Below, one piece after another: positions 1 through 6,908 of a stretch of 11,071 nt of DNA; positions within the stretch are counted from its first letter, which is position 1, and each line of letters opens with the position of its first letter. Under the pieces are notes generated by a model that saw nothing but the letters and a program-made list of their open reading frames with translations, was not told the DNA's origin and searched no databases. The DNA is from Propionibacteriaceae bacterium. Its GTDB lineage: Bacteria; Actinomycetota; Actinomycetes; Propionibacteriales; Propionibacteriaceae. The translations under genes and the position numbers were made by a program. The stretch spans positions 1 to 11,071 of the forward strand of contig JAITSW010000085.1 of the NCBI GenBank assembly GCA_031287505.1, given 5' to 3'.

Positions 1-354
1 GTGGGTTATCTCGCTGATCGCTTTGCCCGTTTGGGTATTGAGGACGAACTCCTCGAGTTGGGTGCGCAAGCTGGCGATGCCGTGGCCATCGGCACCGGCG
101 ATAATGCCGTTGTCTTTGATTTTGCCCCCCAAATTGAAGTCGGTGCCGAGATTCTGGCTTCGCGGGGGGACGACCAAAGGCTGCACGAGCCGCGTCCGGC
201 GGCTCGTAGACGTCGGGAGTTGGATGCCGCCTACCATGCGCGTAAAGAAGCCGAAAGACTGACGCAGCTTGCAGCTGGTGGTTTAGCTGGCGATGAGTCT
301 AGCTATGACGAGTCAGAATGGGCGGCGTCGAAAGAATCCGCTCTAGGGGAGTAG
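1..354 (+). CDS. obg: GTPase Obg/CgtA, C-terminal part (5' end outside window)
   Basis: This is the C-terminal end of the Obg/CgtA GTPase, an essential ribosome-associated P-loop GTPase acting in 50S assembly and stress signalling. Only the last 117 codons are present. The first codon (GTG) is simply where the window opens and is not a start. The visible part is the Obg C-terminal (OCT) domain found in actinobacterial and Firmicute Obg: the LGIEDEL...[11 protein letters not shown] stretch near residues 11-31 and the VVFDFAP motif at about 37-43. These are followed by a polar, charged tail ([17 protein letters not shown], then Asp/Glu/Ser-rich) that is typical of the family's C-terminus. The G domain and glycine-rich N-terminal domain lie upstream of the window. 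The gene ends at a TAG, 49 bp before the first SWEET-like gene, with no visible terminator between them. Obg next to nadD/rsfS is the usual actinobacterial arrangement. Confidence 0.9.
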   Translation: MGYLADRFARLGIEDELLELGAQAGDAVAIGTGDNAVVFDFAPQIEVGAEILASRGDDQRLHEPRPAARRRRELDAAYHARKEAERLTQLAAGGLAGDESSYDESEWAASKESALGE

Positions 355-403
355 CGTTCTTTTCGCGCAGCCCGTGTGATTGATAGCCAAGGAGAGAACC
401 TGG

Positions 404-1126
404 ATGGAGCCGGCATTCGTTTTGGGCTGGGCTGGAGCCTTTACCTCCACCGTCTTGGGTATTCCGCAATTGGTGCGGCTGCTGCGTACCAAAGATGCCA
501 GAGGTCTCTCGGTTTTCTTTTGGCAGCTCAAGCTCACAGGTGATCTCATTTGGGGTTTTCACGGAGCCTTGATAGGCCAGATGAATATGCTCGTTCCGAA
601 CGTGTTTTCTTGCGTGGTAACCCTTATGGTGCTGTGGGCACTGCATAAAGAACATCATCGCCCTTTTCCAGCCTTGGTGGTTCCCGGTTTGGCGCTGGCT
701 GTCGTCATGGTGGCAATTGACCTGTGTTTTGGGACTTTCTGGTTTGGAGTGGCCACCTCGGTTTTGCCAGTTATCGGACACGGTGGGCAGAGCATCGATT
801 TGATTCGCTCTCCTAAAGTCTCCGGGATATCGCCGATGTTTTTGATCGCCTTCAACGTAAACCAAGTCTTTTGGATTTGTTGGGCCATTTTGATCTTGGA
901 CGCCGGCTCTTTGATCACCGGTATTTCAACCGGTGTCATGGTTGCCTTCAATCTCATTTGGTGGCTATTGCGAAAGCTGGGACTTCCGGCGCTTTCCCAT
1001 TTTCCAAGCGACCCGGAAGGTGATTTGGCCGATGGCTCACCAGCGGGGCACTTGAACGCCAATGATGAGAGTGTCACGGTGGAGCCGGTGATTTGCGGTG
1101 CCGGGGGTGGCGATGCCGCCGGTTGA
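404..1126 (+). CDS. 7-TM PQ-loop/SWEET-like membrane transporter, copy 1
   Basis: Predicted integral membrane protein of 240 residues with an internally duplicated PQ-loop fold (3+1+3 helices), as in full-length SWEET sugar uniporters rather than the usual bacterial 3-helix SemiSWEET. Repeat 1 (about 1-80) has the PQ motif P21-Q22 in the stretch GIPQLVRLLRTKDARGLS. It also has W50 and N66, 16 residues apart, the spacing I recall for the Trp/Asn sugar-pocket pair of SemiSWEETs. A linker helix spans about 89-109. Repeat 2 (about 112-190) has a degenerate GQSIDLIRSPKVSGIS loop. A polar tail of about 45 residues is likely cytoplasmic. The ATG at 404 is preferred over an in-frame TTG at 380 because AAGGAG (389-394) lies 9 nt upstream of it, and because the neighbouring paralogue aligns residue for residue from this Met. 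The substrate is unknown. Sugar transport is inferred from the family, and a PQ-loop protein with another cargo is possible. Confidence 0.8.
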   Translation: MEPAFVLGWAGAFTSTVLGIPQLVRLLRTKDARGLSVFFWQLKLTGDLIWGFHGALIGQMNMLVPNVFSCVVTLMVLWALHKEHHRPFPALVVPGLALAVVMVAIDLCFGTFWFGVATSVLPVIGHGGQSIDLIRSPKVSGISPMFLIAFNVNQVFWICWAILILDAGSLITGISTGVMVAFNLIWWLLRKLGLPALSHFPSDPEGDLADGSPAGHLNANDESVTVEPVICGAGGGDAAG

Positions 1127-1736
1127 GATAGTTGGCTGGGTGGCCACCTTCGTTTCGTGGATGATTGGCACCTCTCAATTCCTGCATTTGTGGCGCACGA
1201 GAAATGCCGAGGGGCTCTCCGTCTTGTATTGGCAGTTGAACATCGGTGTAGTCATGGCTTGGTGTGCCCACGGGATACTTCTCGGGGCATGGAATGTCGC
1301 TATCTGTAACAGCGGTATCGGCATTGCCTCGCTCTTCGTGCTGTGGCTCCTACACGAGACCCGAAAGATCAGCTACCCGCAATTACTGCTGCCGGGGCTT
1401 TTTGTCTTCGCCTCGCTGCTGGCTGTCGACCTCGTCGCAGGTTCGGCCGCCTTTGGGATTCCGGTTTCGGCGATTCAGCTGCTCTCTAACTCTGGACAGG
1501 CTATTTCCATGGTCCGCTCGCCGAGTATTGCGGGGGTCTCGGGGGCGTTCCTGGTCTTCCTCAACCTCAATCAACTTGCCTGGGGAATTTGGGGGTGGAT
1601 GGCCGCAGATTCCGGAATGCTCACCGCGTCAGCCGTCACCGAGGCAATCGTCGGTTTCTCTCTTGTCTGGTGGGTGCTGCGAAGACTAGGCGTGCCCGCT
1701 TTTTTCGCTTATCAGAAGACGGAAGTCGCCTCATGA
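1113..1736 (+). CDS. 7-TM PQ-loop/SWEET-like membrane transporter, copy 2
   Basis: This 207-residue paralogue of the preceding gene has the same 3+1+3 helix layout. Its first 22 residues align to copy 1 without gaps (MPPVEIVGW against MEPAFVLGW). W50, H53, N61, N66 and W78 sit at identical positions, which argues for an ancient tandem duplication and a conserved pocket. The first PQ motif has become S21-Q22 (GTSQFLHLWRTRNAEGLS). The second repeat keeps the same degenerate NSGQAISMVRSPSIAGVS loop as copy 1. It lacks the long polar tail of copy 1 and ends soon after the last helix. The ATG at 1113 was chosen by this alignment. A GTG at 1098 would add five residues. The gene overlaps copy 1 by 14 bp, and its TGA forms an ATGA overlap with the first in-frame ATG of nadD, so the genes are almost certainly in one operon. 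The two proteins may act as partners or have diverged in substrate. Neither can be decided here. Confidence 0.78.
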   Translation: MPPVEIVGWVATFVSWMIGTSQFLHLWRTRNAEGLSVLYWQLNIGVVMAWCAHGILLGAWNVAICNSGIGIASLFVLWLLHETRKISYPQLLLPGLFVFASLLAVDLVAGSAAFGIPVSAIQLLSNSGQAISMVRSPSIAGVSGAFLVFLNLNQLAWGIWGWMAADSGMLTASAVTEAIVGFSLVWWVLRRLGVPAFFAYQKTEVAS

Positions 1737-2539
1737 TGCCAACGGAACGTCACAAAGGACCGTCCCCACATGACGCTGCGCTCCCCAACGCCTTAGGGGA
1801 GCGTCTTAGGGGGACGGTCCTTTGCGACGCCGCTGTTCCCGCACCATCGTCGGCGAATCGGGTGGGGTTGGCTGATACGGGGGTGGAACGCATCGGAGTG
1901 CTTGGCGGTACCTTCGATCCGATTCACAACGGGCATCTGGCGGCTGCCAATGAAGCTCTACGCCGGCTTGGGCTAGCCAAGGTGCTGTTTGCCCCAGCCG
2001 GAAATCCGTGGCAGAAGAGTAATCGAAGAGTGAGCGATGTTAAACTGCGCTGCGAAATGGTGCGGCTAGCCATAGAGTCGAATCCGGCGTTTGAACTGAG
2101 CTTTGTTGACGTTGAACACGCGGGGAATAGCTACACAGTTGACATGCTCCGGGGTTTACGCGGATGTCTGGGGAAGGCGGTGGAACTCTATTTCATCGCC
2201 GGAGTCGATGCTATTCGGGGCATTCCGAGTTGGCACAACGCCGCCGGGCTGGCAGAGTTGGCTACTTTTGTGGCCGTGACCCGTCCGGGCAGCTATCTGG
2301 ACGGGCCGGCCATTGACGCCTTGCCGGTAGCAGTGGTCTGCCTTGAGATTCCCGGAGTGGACGTCTCGTCTACCCAGTGTCGGGAACGCTTGGCAGCCGG
2401 GTTATCCTTAAAAGGTTTGGTGCCCCAAGGGGTAATAGATTTTATCTTGGAGCATGGGTTGTATCGAGATGGGCGGGCAGAGCCATTGGCGCGCGATAGC
2501 GCGAACACCGGACAAGTTACCCGGCAAGGAGAAAAATGA
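1733..2539 (+). CDS. nadD: Nicotinate-nucleotide adenylyltransferase NadD with atypical N-terminal extension
   Basis: NadD transfers AMP from ATP to nicotinate mononucleotide, giving deamido-NAD in NAD biosynthesis (cytoplasmic). The family hallmarks are present: IGVLGGTFDPIHNGH, containing the nucleotidyltransferase HxGH motif; NPWQK shortly after; and VSSTQCRERL near the C-terminus, the usual SSTxxR signature, followed by GLVPQGVIDFILEHGLYR. The conserved core starts at codon 51 (GTG at 1883), so a start there would give 218 residues, close to normal NadD size. The ATG at 1733 gives 268 residues. I prefer it because GGAAG (1721-1725) lies 7 nt upstream and because it forms the ATGA overlap seen at the next two junctions. 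The extra N-terminus is encoded largely by an 82-bp palindromic element (1748-1829) and looks non-conserved. Whether translation starts at 1733 or at GTG 1862/1883 is the main uncertainty; the function is not. Confidence 0.9.
   Translation: MMPTERHKGPSPHDAALPNALGERLRGTVLCDAAVPAPSSANRVGLADTGVERIGVLGGTFDPIHNGHLAAANEALRRLGLAKVLFAPAGNPWQKSNRRVSDVKLRCEMVRLAIESNPAFELSFVDVEHAGNSYTVDMLRGLRGCLGKAVELYFIAGVDAIRGIPSWHNAAGLAELATFVAVTRPGSYLDGPAIDALPVAVVCLEIPGVDVSSTQCRERLAAGLSLKGLVPQGVIDFILEHGLYRDGRAEPLARDSANTGQVTRQGEK
1748..1829. repeat. 82-bp nested palindrome, REP/REPIN-like mobile element
   Basis: The outer arms are 20 bp each, 1748-1767 (CGTCACAAAGGACCGTCCCC) and 1810-1829, and are inverted copies with one mismatch (19/20). 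An inner hairpin sits between them: CGCTCCCC (1779-1786) pairs perfectly with GGGGAGCG (1796-1803) around the 9-nt loop AACGCCTTA. The GGGGACGGTCCTTTG-type end is, from memory, a recurrent palindromic repeat core in many bacterial genomes, associated with REP-associated Y1 transposases (RAYT/TnpA_REP). No transposase is in this window. The element lies 15 bp downstream of the first in-frame nadD ATG and is open in that frame. It could fold as a strong RNA hairpin within the nadD leader. The palindrome is seen directly; its classification as REPIN-like is inference. Confidence 0.75.
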
Positions 2540-2922
2540 GTGCGGGCATATCGGCTATTCAAATCACACAAATTGCCGCGCAGGCAGCTAGCGATAAGTT
2601 GGCCGGCAATTTGATTGCTTTTGATGTTGCCCAAAGGCTGGCACTCGCCGATGTCTTCCTTATCGCAACCGGGGCAAATGAGCGGCAAGTCAATGCAATT
2701 GTCGACAATGTGGAGGAACAACTGCTCAGAGTCGGCGTTAAGGCCGCCCGCCGTGAGGGCGGGGCAAATGCCGCTTGGGTGCTTTTGGACTATTTGGACG
2801 TTGTGGTGCACGTGCAAAATCCCCAGGCGCGAGAGTTGTATTCGCTGGATCGCTTGTGGCGAGACTGCCCGCAAGTCGAGTTGCAAATCACCGAGCACGA
2901 GTTCGCGCAGGCCTCCTCATGA
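2536..2922 (+). CDS. rsfS: Ribosomal silencing factor RsfS (YbeB/DUF143 family)
   Basis: RsfS binds ribosomal protein uL14 on the 50S subunit and blocks 30S joining under nutrient limitation. The 128 residues match the family's usual length of about 110-130. Recognisable family features include FDVAQRLALADVFLIATGANERQVNAIVDNVEEQL (about residues 28-62), the REGGANAAWVLLDYLDVVVHVQNPQARELYSLDRLW block (about 73-108) and a short acidic tail. The ATG at 2536 is preceded by AAGGAG at 2526-2531, four nt before the start. It overlaps the nadD stop as ATGA. The gene's own TGA overlaps the next start in the same way. The nadD-rsfS pairing is widespread in bacteria. There is no sign of truncation or transfer. 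Confidence 0.93.
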   Translation: MSAGISAIQITQIAAQAASDKLAGNLIAFDVAQRLALADVFLIATGANERQVNAIVDNVEEQLLRVGVKAARREGGANAAWVLLDYLDVVVHVQNPQARELYSLDRLWRDCPQVELQITEHEFAQASS

Positions 2923-3524
2923 GCGTCAGACAACTCATTCTGGTGCGTCACGGCGTCACCGATTGGAACGCCTCCGGGCGGGCTCAAGGCCAAGAAGATA
3001 TCCCGCTCAATGACGAGGGGATAGCACAGGCACATCTTGCCGCCGGGGCGCTGGCAAAGTTGAATCCCACCCGGCTGCTCAGTTCTGACTTGTCACGTGC
3101 CCAAATGACGGCTGAAGCTCTCTCAAAGGCCACGGGACTCGAATACCAAGCGGATGCGCGCCTGCAAGAGATCTGCGTCGGCTCTTGGGCTGGCCTGACG
3201 AAGCCGGAGATCACCCAGCTCTGGCCGCCATACCCAGACGTCTTAGCCAGCGGACAAGATTTCCGGCGTTCGCCCACCGGGGAAACCGGCGCCGAGTGCG
3301 GCGAACGCGTCGGAGCCGCCCTGCAAGATATTGCGCTCAACTATGACGACGAACGGCTGATTGTCGTGGGTCACGGCCTCTCGCTGAAAGTCGGCCTCTT
3401 CTCGCTGATGGGTTTGGACTATGAGGCCGCTACCCGCCTACACGTCCTAGCCAACTGCGGCTGGATGGTTGTGACCCCCGGTGACCGCTGGCGCCTGCGG
3501 GCGTACAACATCACCGCTGGGTGA
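2919..3524 (+). CDS. Histidine phosphatase, GpgP-like (phosphoglycerate mutase superfamily)
   Basis: This 201-residue phosphatase belongs to the histidine-phosphatase superfamily. The phosphohistidine motif LVRHGVTDWN is at residues 8-17 (R10, H11, G12). The second catalytic histidine lies in VVGHGLSLK near residue 150, and the acid residue is probably the Glu in LQEICVGSWAGL. PTGETGAE resembles the substrate loop PxGES of the family. In mycobacteria the gene directly after rsfS is gpgP (Rv2419c), glucosyl-3-phosphoglycerate phosphatase, and the synteny here is the same. Orthology is therefore likely, but the substrate is not proved by sequence, and a generic phosphoglycerate mutase-like role remains possible. 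The start overlaps the rsfS stop (ATGA) with only a weak ribosome site, so it is probably translationally coupled. It ends the + strand operon, 48 bp before the convergent galM-like stop. I see no clear terminator hairpin with a T-tract in that gap. Confidence 0.85.
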   Translation: MSVRQLILVRHGVTDWNASGRAQGQEDIPLNDEGIAQAHLAAGALAKLNPTRLLSSDLSRAQMTAEALSKATGLEYQADARLQEICVGSWAGLTKPEITQLWPPYPDVLASGQDFRRSPTGETGAECGERVGAALQDIALNYDDERLIVVGHGLSLKVGLFSLMGLDYEAATRLHVLANCGWMVVTPGDRWRLRAYNITAG

Positions 3525-3572
3525 TGATTGCCCTGCCCCGGCTTCAATAGGGTCTAAGGATGGCCGAAAACA

Positions 3573-4550
3573 TCAAGATTCGATGACGTACTGAATCGTC
3601 CGGTGATAGGTTTCTCCGGGACGCAGCACGGGGGAGGGGAAGTTCGCATGGTTGGGAGCATCTGGAAAGTTCTGCGGCTCGATCGCCAGGCCGGCGTTTT
3701 TGATGTACGGCTTGCCTTCGGGGCTTAGCTGGCTGCCATCGAAATGGTCGCCGTCGTAGATTTGGGCTGCCGGAGAATCAGAGCGCACTTTCAGCTCTAG
3801 CCCGTCTGGACTGGTCAAGATGACGACATCGCGCAAACCTTCGCCGTCCAGAACGAAGTTGTGGTCATAGCCGACGTAGGCATTACCGGCCTTGAGCCCA
3901 GCCGCTGCGAATTCGCCGCGAGCTGGGCCAATCTTTCTCGGGGTGCGGAAGTCTAGAGCGCCGCCGCGGGTATCGGCGATTTCGCCGGTGGGGACACCAT
4001 CGCCATCCACCGGTGTGTAGGCCGAAGAGTTGACCTGCAGTAGGTGGTCGTTGATGTCGCCAACACCGTCGCCTTTGAGGTTGAAGTACGGGTGCAGCGT
4101 CACGGAAATAACGGTTGGGGCGTCGGTGGTTGCCACGTACTCCACCTGAAGTCCGCTGGGCAGCAAGGTGAAGATCGCTTGAATGCTTAGCCGCCCGGGG
4201 TATCCCATGTCGCCGTCCTCGCTTACCAAAGAAAGCACCAAGCGCTCGTTAGCGACTTCGGCGGCATCCCAATAGAGCTCCGAAAACCCAAAGGTGCCAC
4301 CGTGGATCGAATTGTCGCCCCAGTTCAGATCAAGTTGAAAACTCTGGCCGTCTAGGGAGAATTGCCCTTTATGGATGCGATTTGCGAAACGGCCGCAGGT
4401 GGACCCGACAAACTGCGGGACGCTGGCCTTTGGGTCGGGACGGCTCAGGACGATATTGCGTCCGGCTACTTCAAAGCGGTGTAGGGAAGCGCCGATACGC
4501 GCGATTTCGAGTGCAACGGCGTCATTGCGCAGCCAATAGGTATCTTGCAT
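3573..4550 (-). CDS. Aldose 1-epimerase (mutarotase), GalM family
   Basis: Mutarotases interconvert alpha and beta anomers of aldoses. The 325-residue length fits the GalM family. Visible active-site elements are CGRFANRI (52-59; R54, N57), the IHGGTFGF motif with H83, the general acid H153 in LHPYFNL, D229-H230 in YDHNF, and the general base E291 in AIEPQNFPD. The C-terminal LRPGETYHRTIQY block is typical. I chose the ATG at 4550. A longer frame reaching to 4652 exists, but its 34 extra residues overlap the kinase gene and are unlike the family. A weak GCGGAA ribosome site precedes the ATG. The gene starts 14 bp after the kinase stop and is the last gene of the aldolase-kinase-epimerase operon, so it probably prepares the sugar for the kinase or the nearby dehydrogenase. 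The actual aldose cannot be read from the sequence. Confidence 0.9.
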   Translation of the reverse strand: MQDTYWLRNDAVALEIARIGASLHRFEVAGRNIVLSRPDPKASVPQFVGSTCGRFANRIHKGQFSLDGQSFQLDLNWGDNSIHGGTFGFSELYWDAAEVANERLVLSLVSEDGDMGYPGRLSIQAIFTLLPSGLQVEYVATTDAPTVISVTLHPYFNLKGDGVGDINDHLLQVNSSAYTPVDGDGVPTGEIADTRGGALDFRTPRKIGPARGEFAAAGLKAGNAYVGYDHNFVLDGEGLRDVVILTSPDGLELKVRSDSPAAQIYDGDHFDGSQLSPEGKPYIKNAGLAIEPQNFPDAPNHANFPSPVLRPGETYHRTIQYVIES

Positions 4551-4564
4551 TTGAGTTCCGCTTT

Positions 4565-5893
4565 CTAGATGATTCCGCCGACCAGCTGTGCCAGCCGAAC
4601 GTTTCCGAGGATTGAGCAGTTGTCCACTTTGGTGAAGGTGAAGCCGGGCCACTGATCCTTCTTAATGTCAATGATGACGTCTGTGGCCAGACCACCGGTG
4701 ATCTTCACATTTGGGTCTAAAGGCAAGAGGTTTTGAGCCTGGGTGATAGCAGCGCCCAATACCTGCTGCATTGAGGTAAGCAGGGCGCCGAGCATTTGCC
4801 CTCTGGTCGCCGCCAGTGTGAGCCCCGTCCAAGAGCCGGTTTTGACCGCCAACGATTGGCGGTCGCCGGTCAGGTAGGGCTCGAAGCCAACGGCTTTTTC
4901 CTGCCGGTATTCGGCCAACGCTGCCGGAATGAACTCGGAATAGAATTGTGCGGCACTGAGATCCTTGGCGAATTGGTCTTTGAACCAGTCGATAGCGAAG
5001 CCTCCGGCGGTGGTTGCGTAAATCTGCCAGATTCCCGGGATAGCCGAATTCCGCAGGTAATAATCTGGGGATGTGACCGGGACGTCGGTAAGAATCGAGA
5101 TCATGTCTGAGGAGCCAGCGGTATTCATCACTGATCCGGCCTTGGTGTTCCCGGCTCCCACCTGCGCGGCTGCCATGTCATTGGTGCCCACCGTCACCGG
5201 GATGCCCGATTTGAGGCCGAATGATCCAGCCACAGTTGGCAGTAAAGCACCCAAGATGTTACCGGGGTTGTAGATTTCTCCAAACCAATCCGGGTTCAGG
5301 TTTAGCGTCGAAATCAGCTTTTTCGACCAGCCTGCCTGCGTTGTCGTCTCATAGACGCCCAGCATGGAGGCGTTGACCAAGTCGGTCGCTTTTACGCCGG
5401 TGAGTCTACGGTGAACATAGCCCGCCAGGTGGGTGATGCTGGCGGTCTTAGCCAAGATTTGCGGAGCATTCGCCTGCAACCAGAGTATCGACATCAAACC
5501 GCTGCCACCGGTGAAAGGCTGCAACCCGGTGATGCTCAAAAACTCTTCGTTGCCGATCACCTCACCGACATATTCGGATTGCGCCTTCGAGCGCCGGTCC
5601 ATGTGCGTGATGATGTTGGGGTAGGTCAACTCGCCATTTTCGTCCACGAAGGTGGGAGAGGGTGAAAAAGTGTCGTAGGCAAGGCATTCGACTTGAGAAC
5701 GAAGGTCTTGAGGCAAACCTTGGACTGCTCTGACGATGCCGTCGAAGAGCGCGGTTGGATCCATCTCCACTTTCGAGCCCGGTAACAAGATGTATGGATA
5801 CTCGCCTTGGGCGGTGGCCAGTTCGGATAACTGATCGTTGAGAATGGACGCTTTGGCTGCCGAGGTGCCGATGTCAATGGATAGATACAGCAT
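4565..5893 (-). CDS. FGGY-family carbohydrate kinase
   Basis: ATP-dependent sugar kinase of the FGGY family (xylulokinase, gluconokinase, glycerol kinase and relatives), 442 residues. The N-terminal phosphate-1 motif is SIDIGTSAAKAS (5-16). The catalytic Asp is probably D239 in VGTNDMAAAQVGAG. NTAGSSDMI (267-275) is the phosphate-2-like loop, TGLTLAATRGQMLGAL (366-381) resembles the FGGY C-terminal signature, and KITGGLATD (407-415) is the adenosine loop. At 442 residues it is shorter than the usual 480-510, mostly because the C-terminal helices are short. The start is ATG at 5893, 20 bp downstream of the aldolase stop. A 548-residue frame extending to 6211 would overlap the aldolase and is rejected. 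I cannot choose between ketose, aldonate or polyol substrates. Confidence 0.87.
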   Translation of the reverse strand: MLYLSIDIGTSAAKASILNDQLSELATAQGEYPYILLPGSKVEMDPTALFDGIVRAVQGLPQDLRSQVECLAYDTFSPSPTFVDENGELTYPNIITHMDRRSKAQSEYVGEVIGNEEFLSITGLQPFTGGSGLMSILWLQANAPQILAKTASITHLAGYVHRRLTGVKATDLVNASMLGVYETTTQAGWSKKLISTLNLNPDWFGEIYNPGNILGALLPTVAGSFGLKSGIPVTVGTNDMAAAQVGAGNTKAGSVMNTAGSSDMISILTDVPVTSPDYYLRNSAIPGIWQIYATTAGGFAIDWFKDQFAKDLSAAQFYSEFIPAALAEYRQEKAVGFEPYLTGDRQSLAVKTGSWTGLTLAATRGQMLGALLTSMQQVLGAAITQAQNLLPLDPNVKITGGLATDVIIDIKKDQWPGFTFTKVDNCSILGNVRLAQLVGGII

Positions 5894-5913
5894 TTGCCTA
5901 CTTCTTTGCGGGA

Positions 5914-6810
5914 TCAGGGATGGCGGGGTTGGTTGAGAGTTTGGGCCATAGCCGCCACATCGGCGGCATCTGCGGGCAGGACGGGCAGGCGGGGGTAGCC
6001 GCCGCCGAGGCCGACGATATTCATGCAGGCCTTCACTCCGGCTACCGAGAACTTGCCGGCTGTGGCTGACGCCAACTCCTTGACCTCGTCGAGCTTTTCC
6101 CAAGCTTGCCCAATGAGGCCTGCGGTAAAGAGGGCGTAGATCTCGGCGCAATCGGCAGGCAGGTAGTTGGCTGCCGAGACAACGCCTCCAGTGCCGCCGC
6201 CCGCTAGGCATTCTCGCAAATTTCCCACCGAGCCAGCCATGATCGAAAAGTCTTCTCGGCCGCCTATCGCGCCGAGGTAATCTCCCATCATCGTTTTCGA
6301 AGTGTCTTTTATGCCGACGATATTGGGGTGGTCTGCCAGACGGGCGATCAGAACTGGAGTCGGGGTGACTTGGTTTGCAAAGCCGGGGGCGATGTAGAGC
6401 AATACCGGGATAGGACTCGTATCAGCCACTTTGATGAAATGAGCCTCCAGGGCGGCGGCGGTCATTGAGTTTGCGAAATAGCTTGGGGTAAGCACTGAGA
6501 CGAAGTCGATGCCTTCGGGTAGCTGCGCCACCCGCTCAAGGAAAGCCAGCGTTTGGTAGGTAGATTCGCGGCCGATACCCAAGATCAGGTATTTGTCTTG
6601 TTTGCCGGCGATGGCTAGCTGGGCAACTCGCAGGGATTCGTCGTCGCTAAGCGAGCGAAACTCGCCGTTTGAGCCTAGGAACATGTAGCCGGAAACCTGG
6701 GTAAGCCCCCAGGCTTTCAAGTTTGCGCTCAGAAGTGACTCGGCTATTCGTCCCGAATCATCAAAAGGGGTGACGGCTGGGATGACGATTCCGCTGAGCT
6801 TGACTGACAT
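5914..6810 (-). CDS. DapA/N-acetylneuraminate lyase superfamily aldolase (2-keto-3-deoxy-type substrate likely)
   Basis: A 298-residue class I aldolase of the dihydrodipicolinate synthase/NAL/KDG-aldolase superfamily. These TIM barrels form a Schiff base with pyruvate. The GTTGE-like loop reads GSNGE (46-50), the active-site tyrosines are probably Y111 (TPSYF) and Y139 (LLYIAP), and the Schiff-base lysine is K168 in GIKDTS. True DHDPS has an Arg after the YNxPGR motif that binds aspartate semialdehyde. Here the segment is YIAPGFANQ without Arg, and the gene lies with sugar enzymes, so a catabolic 2-keto-3-deoxy acid or 4-hydroxy-2-oxo acid aldolase is more likely than lysine synthesis. The start at ATG 6810 is supported by AGGAG, four nt upstream. 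The gene is first in the operon with the kinase (20 bp) and epimerase, divergent from the GntR regulator, and has a candidate operator about 100-120 bp upstream. Confidence 0.87.
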   Translation of the reverse strand: MSVKLSGIVIPAVTPFDDSGRIAESLLSANLKAWGLTQVSGYMFLGSNGEFRSLSDDESLRVAQLAIAGKQDKYLILGIGRESTYQTLAFLERVAQLPEGIDFVSVLTPSYFANSMTAAALEAHFIKVADTSPIPVLLYIAPGFANQVTPTPVLIARLADHPNIVGIKDTSKTMMGDYLGAIGGREDFSIMAGSVGNLRECLAGGGTGGVVSAANYLPADCAEIYALFTAGLIGQAWEKLDEVKELASATAGKFSVAGVKACMNIVGLGGGYPRLPVLPADAADVAAMAQTLNQPRHP

Positions 6811-6908
6811 ATTGCTCCTGGGGTAAATCTGGGGATCCGATTGCAGTACGGTGGGGGTGACTTGTTCTCGACGTTGTGGCAATTGGGTTTATGTCAAAAA
6901 CAAGTTTC

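Noticed and set aside
299..1077. Antisense open frames across the SWEET-like genes (188 and 140 residues)
   Set aside because: They are shadows of a clearly hydrophobic protein on the + strand and have no recognisable domain.
1589..1732. Extension of nadD upstream of 1733 within SWEET-like copy 2
   Set aside because: It would overlap the membrane-protein coding sequence by almost 150 bp and has no family support.
3525..3572. Bidirectional terminator between the convergent phosphatase and epimerase genes
   Set aside because: I see only CCCT/AGGG-type weak pairing and no T-run; not strong enough to annotate.
4551..4652. 34-residue N-terminal extension of the aldose epimerase frame
   Set aside because: It overlaps the kinase C-terminus, and the extra residues do not resemble GalM; the ATG at 4550 fits family length and operon spacing.
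5894..6211. N-terminal extension of the kinase frame (548-residue reading)
   Set aside because: It lies antiphase inside the aldolase gene, is Arg/Pro-rich and unlike FGGY kinases; the ATG at 5893 begins exactly at the conserved first strand.
5914..6810. Assignment of the aldolase as DapA (4-hydroxy-tetrahydrodipicolinate synthase)
   Set aside because: The substrate-binding Arg after the YNxPGR motif is absent (YIAPGFANQ), and all neighbours are sugar-catabolic.
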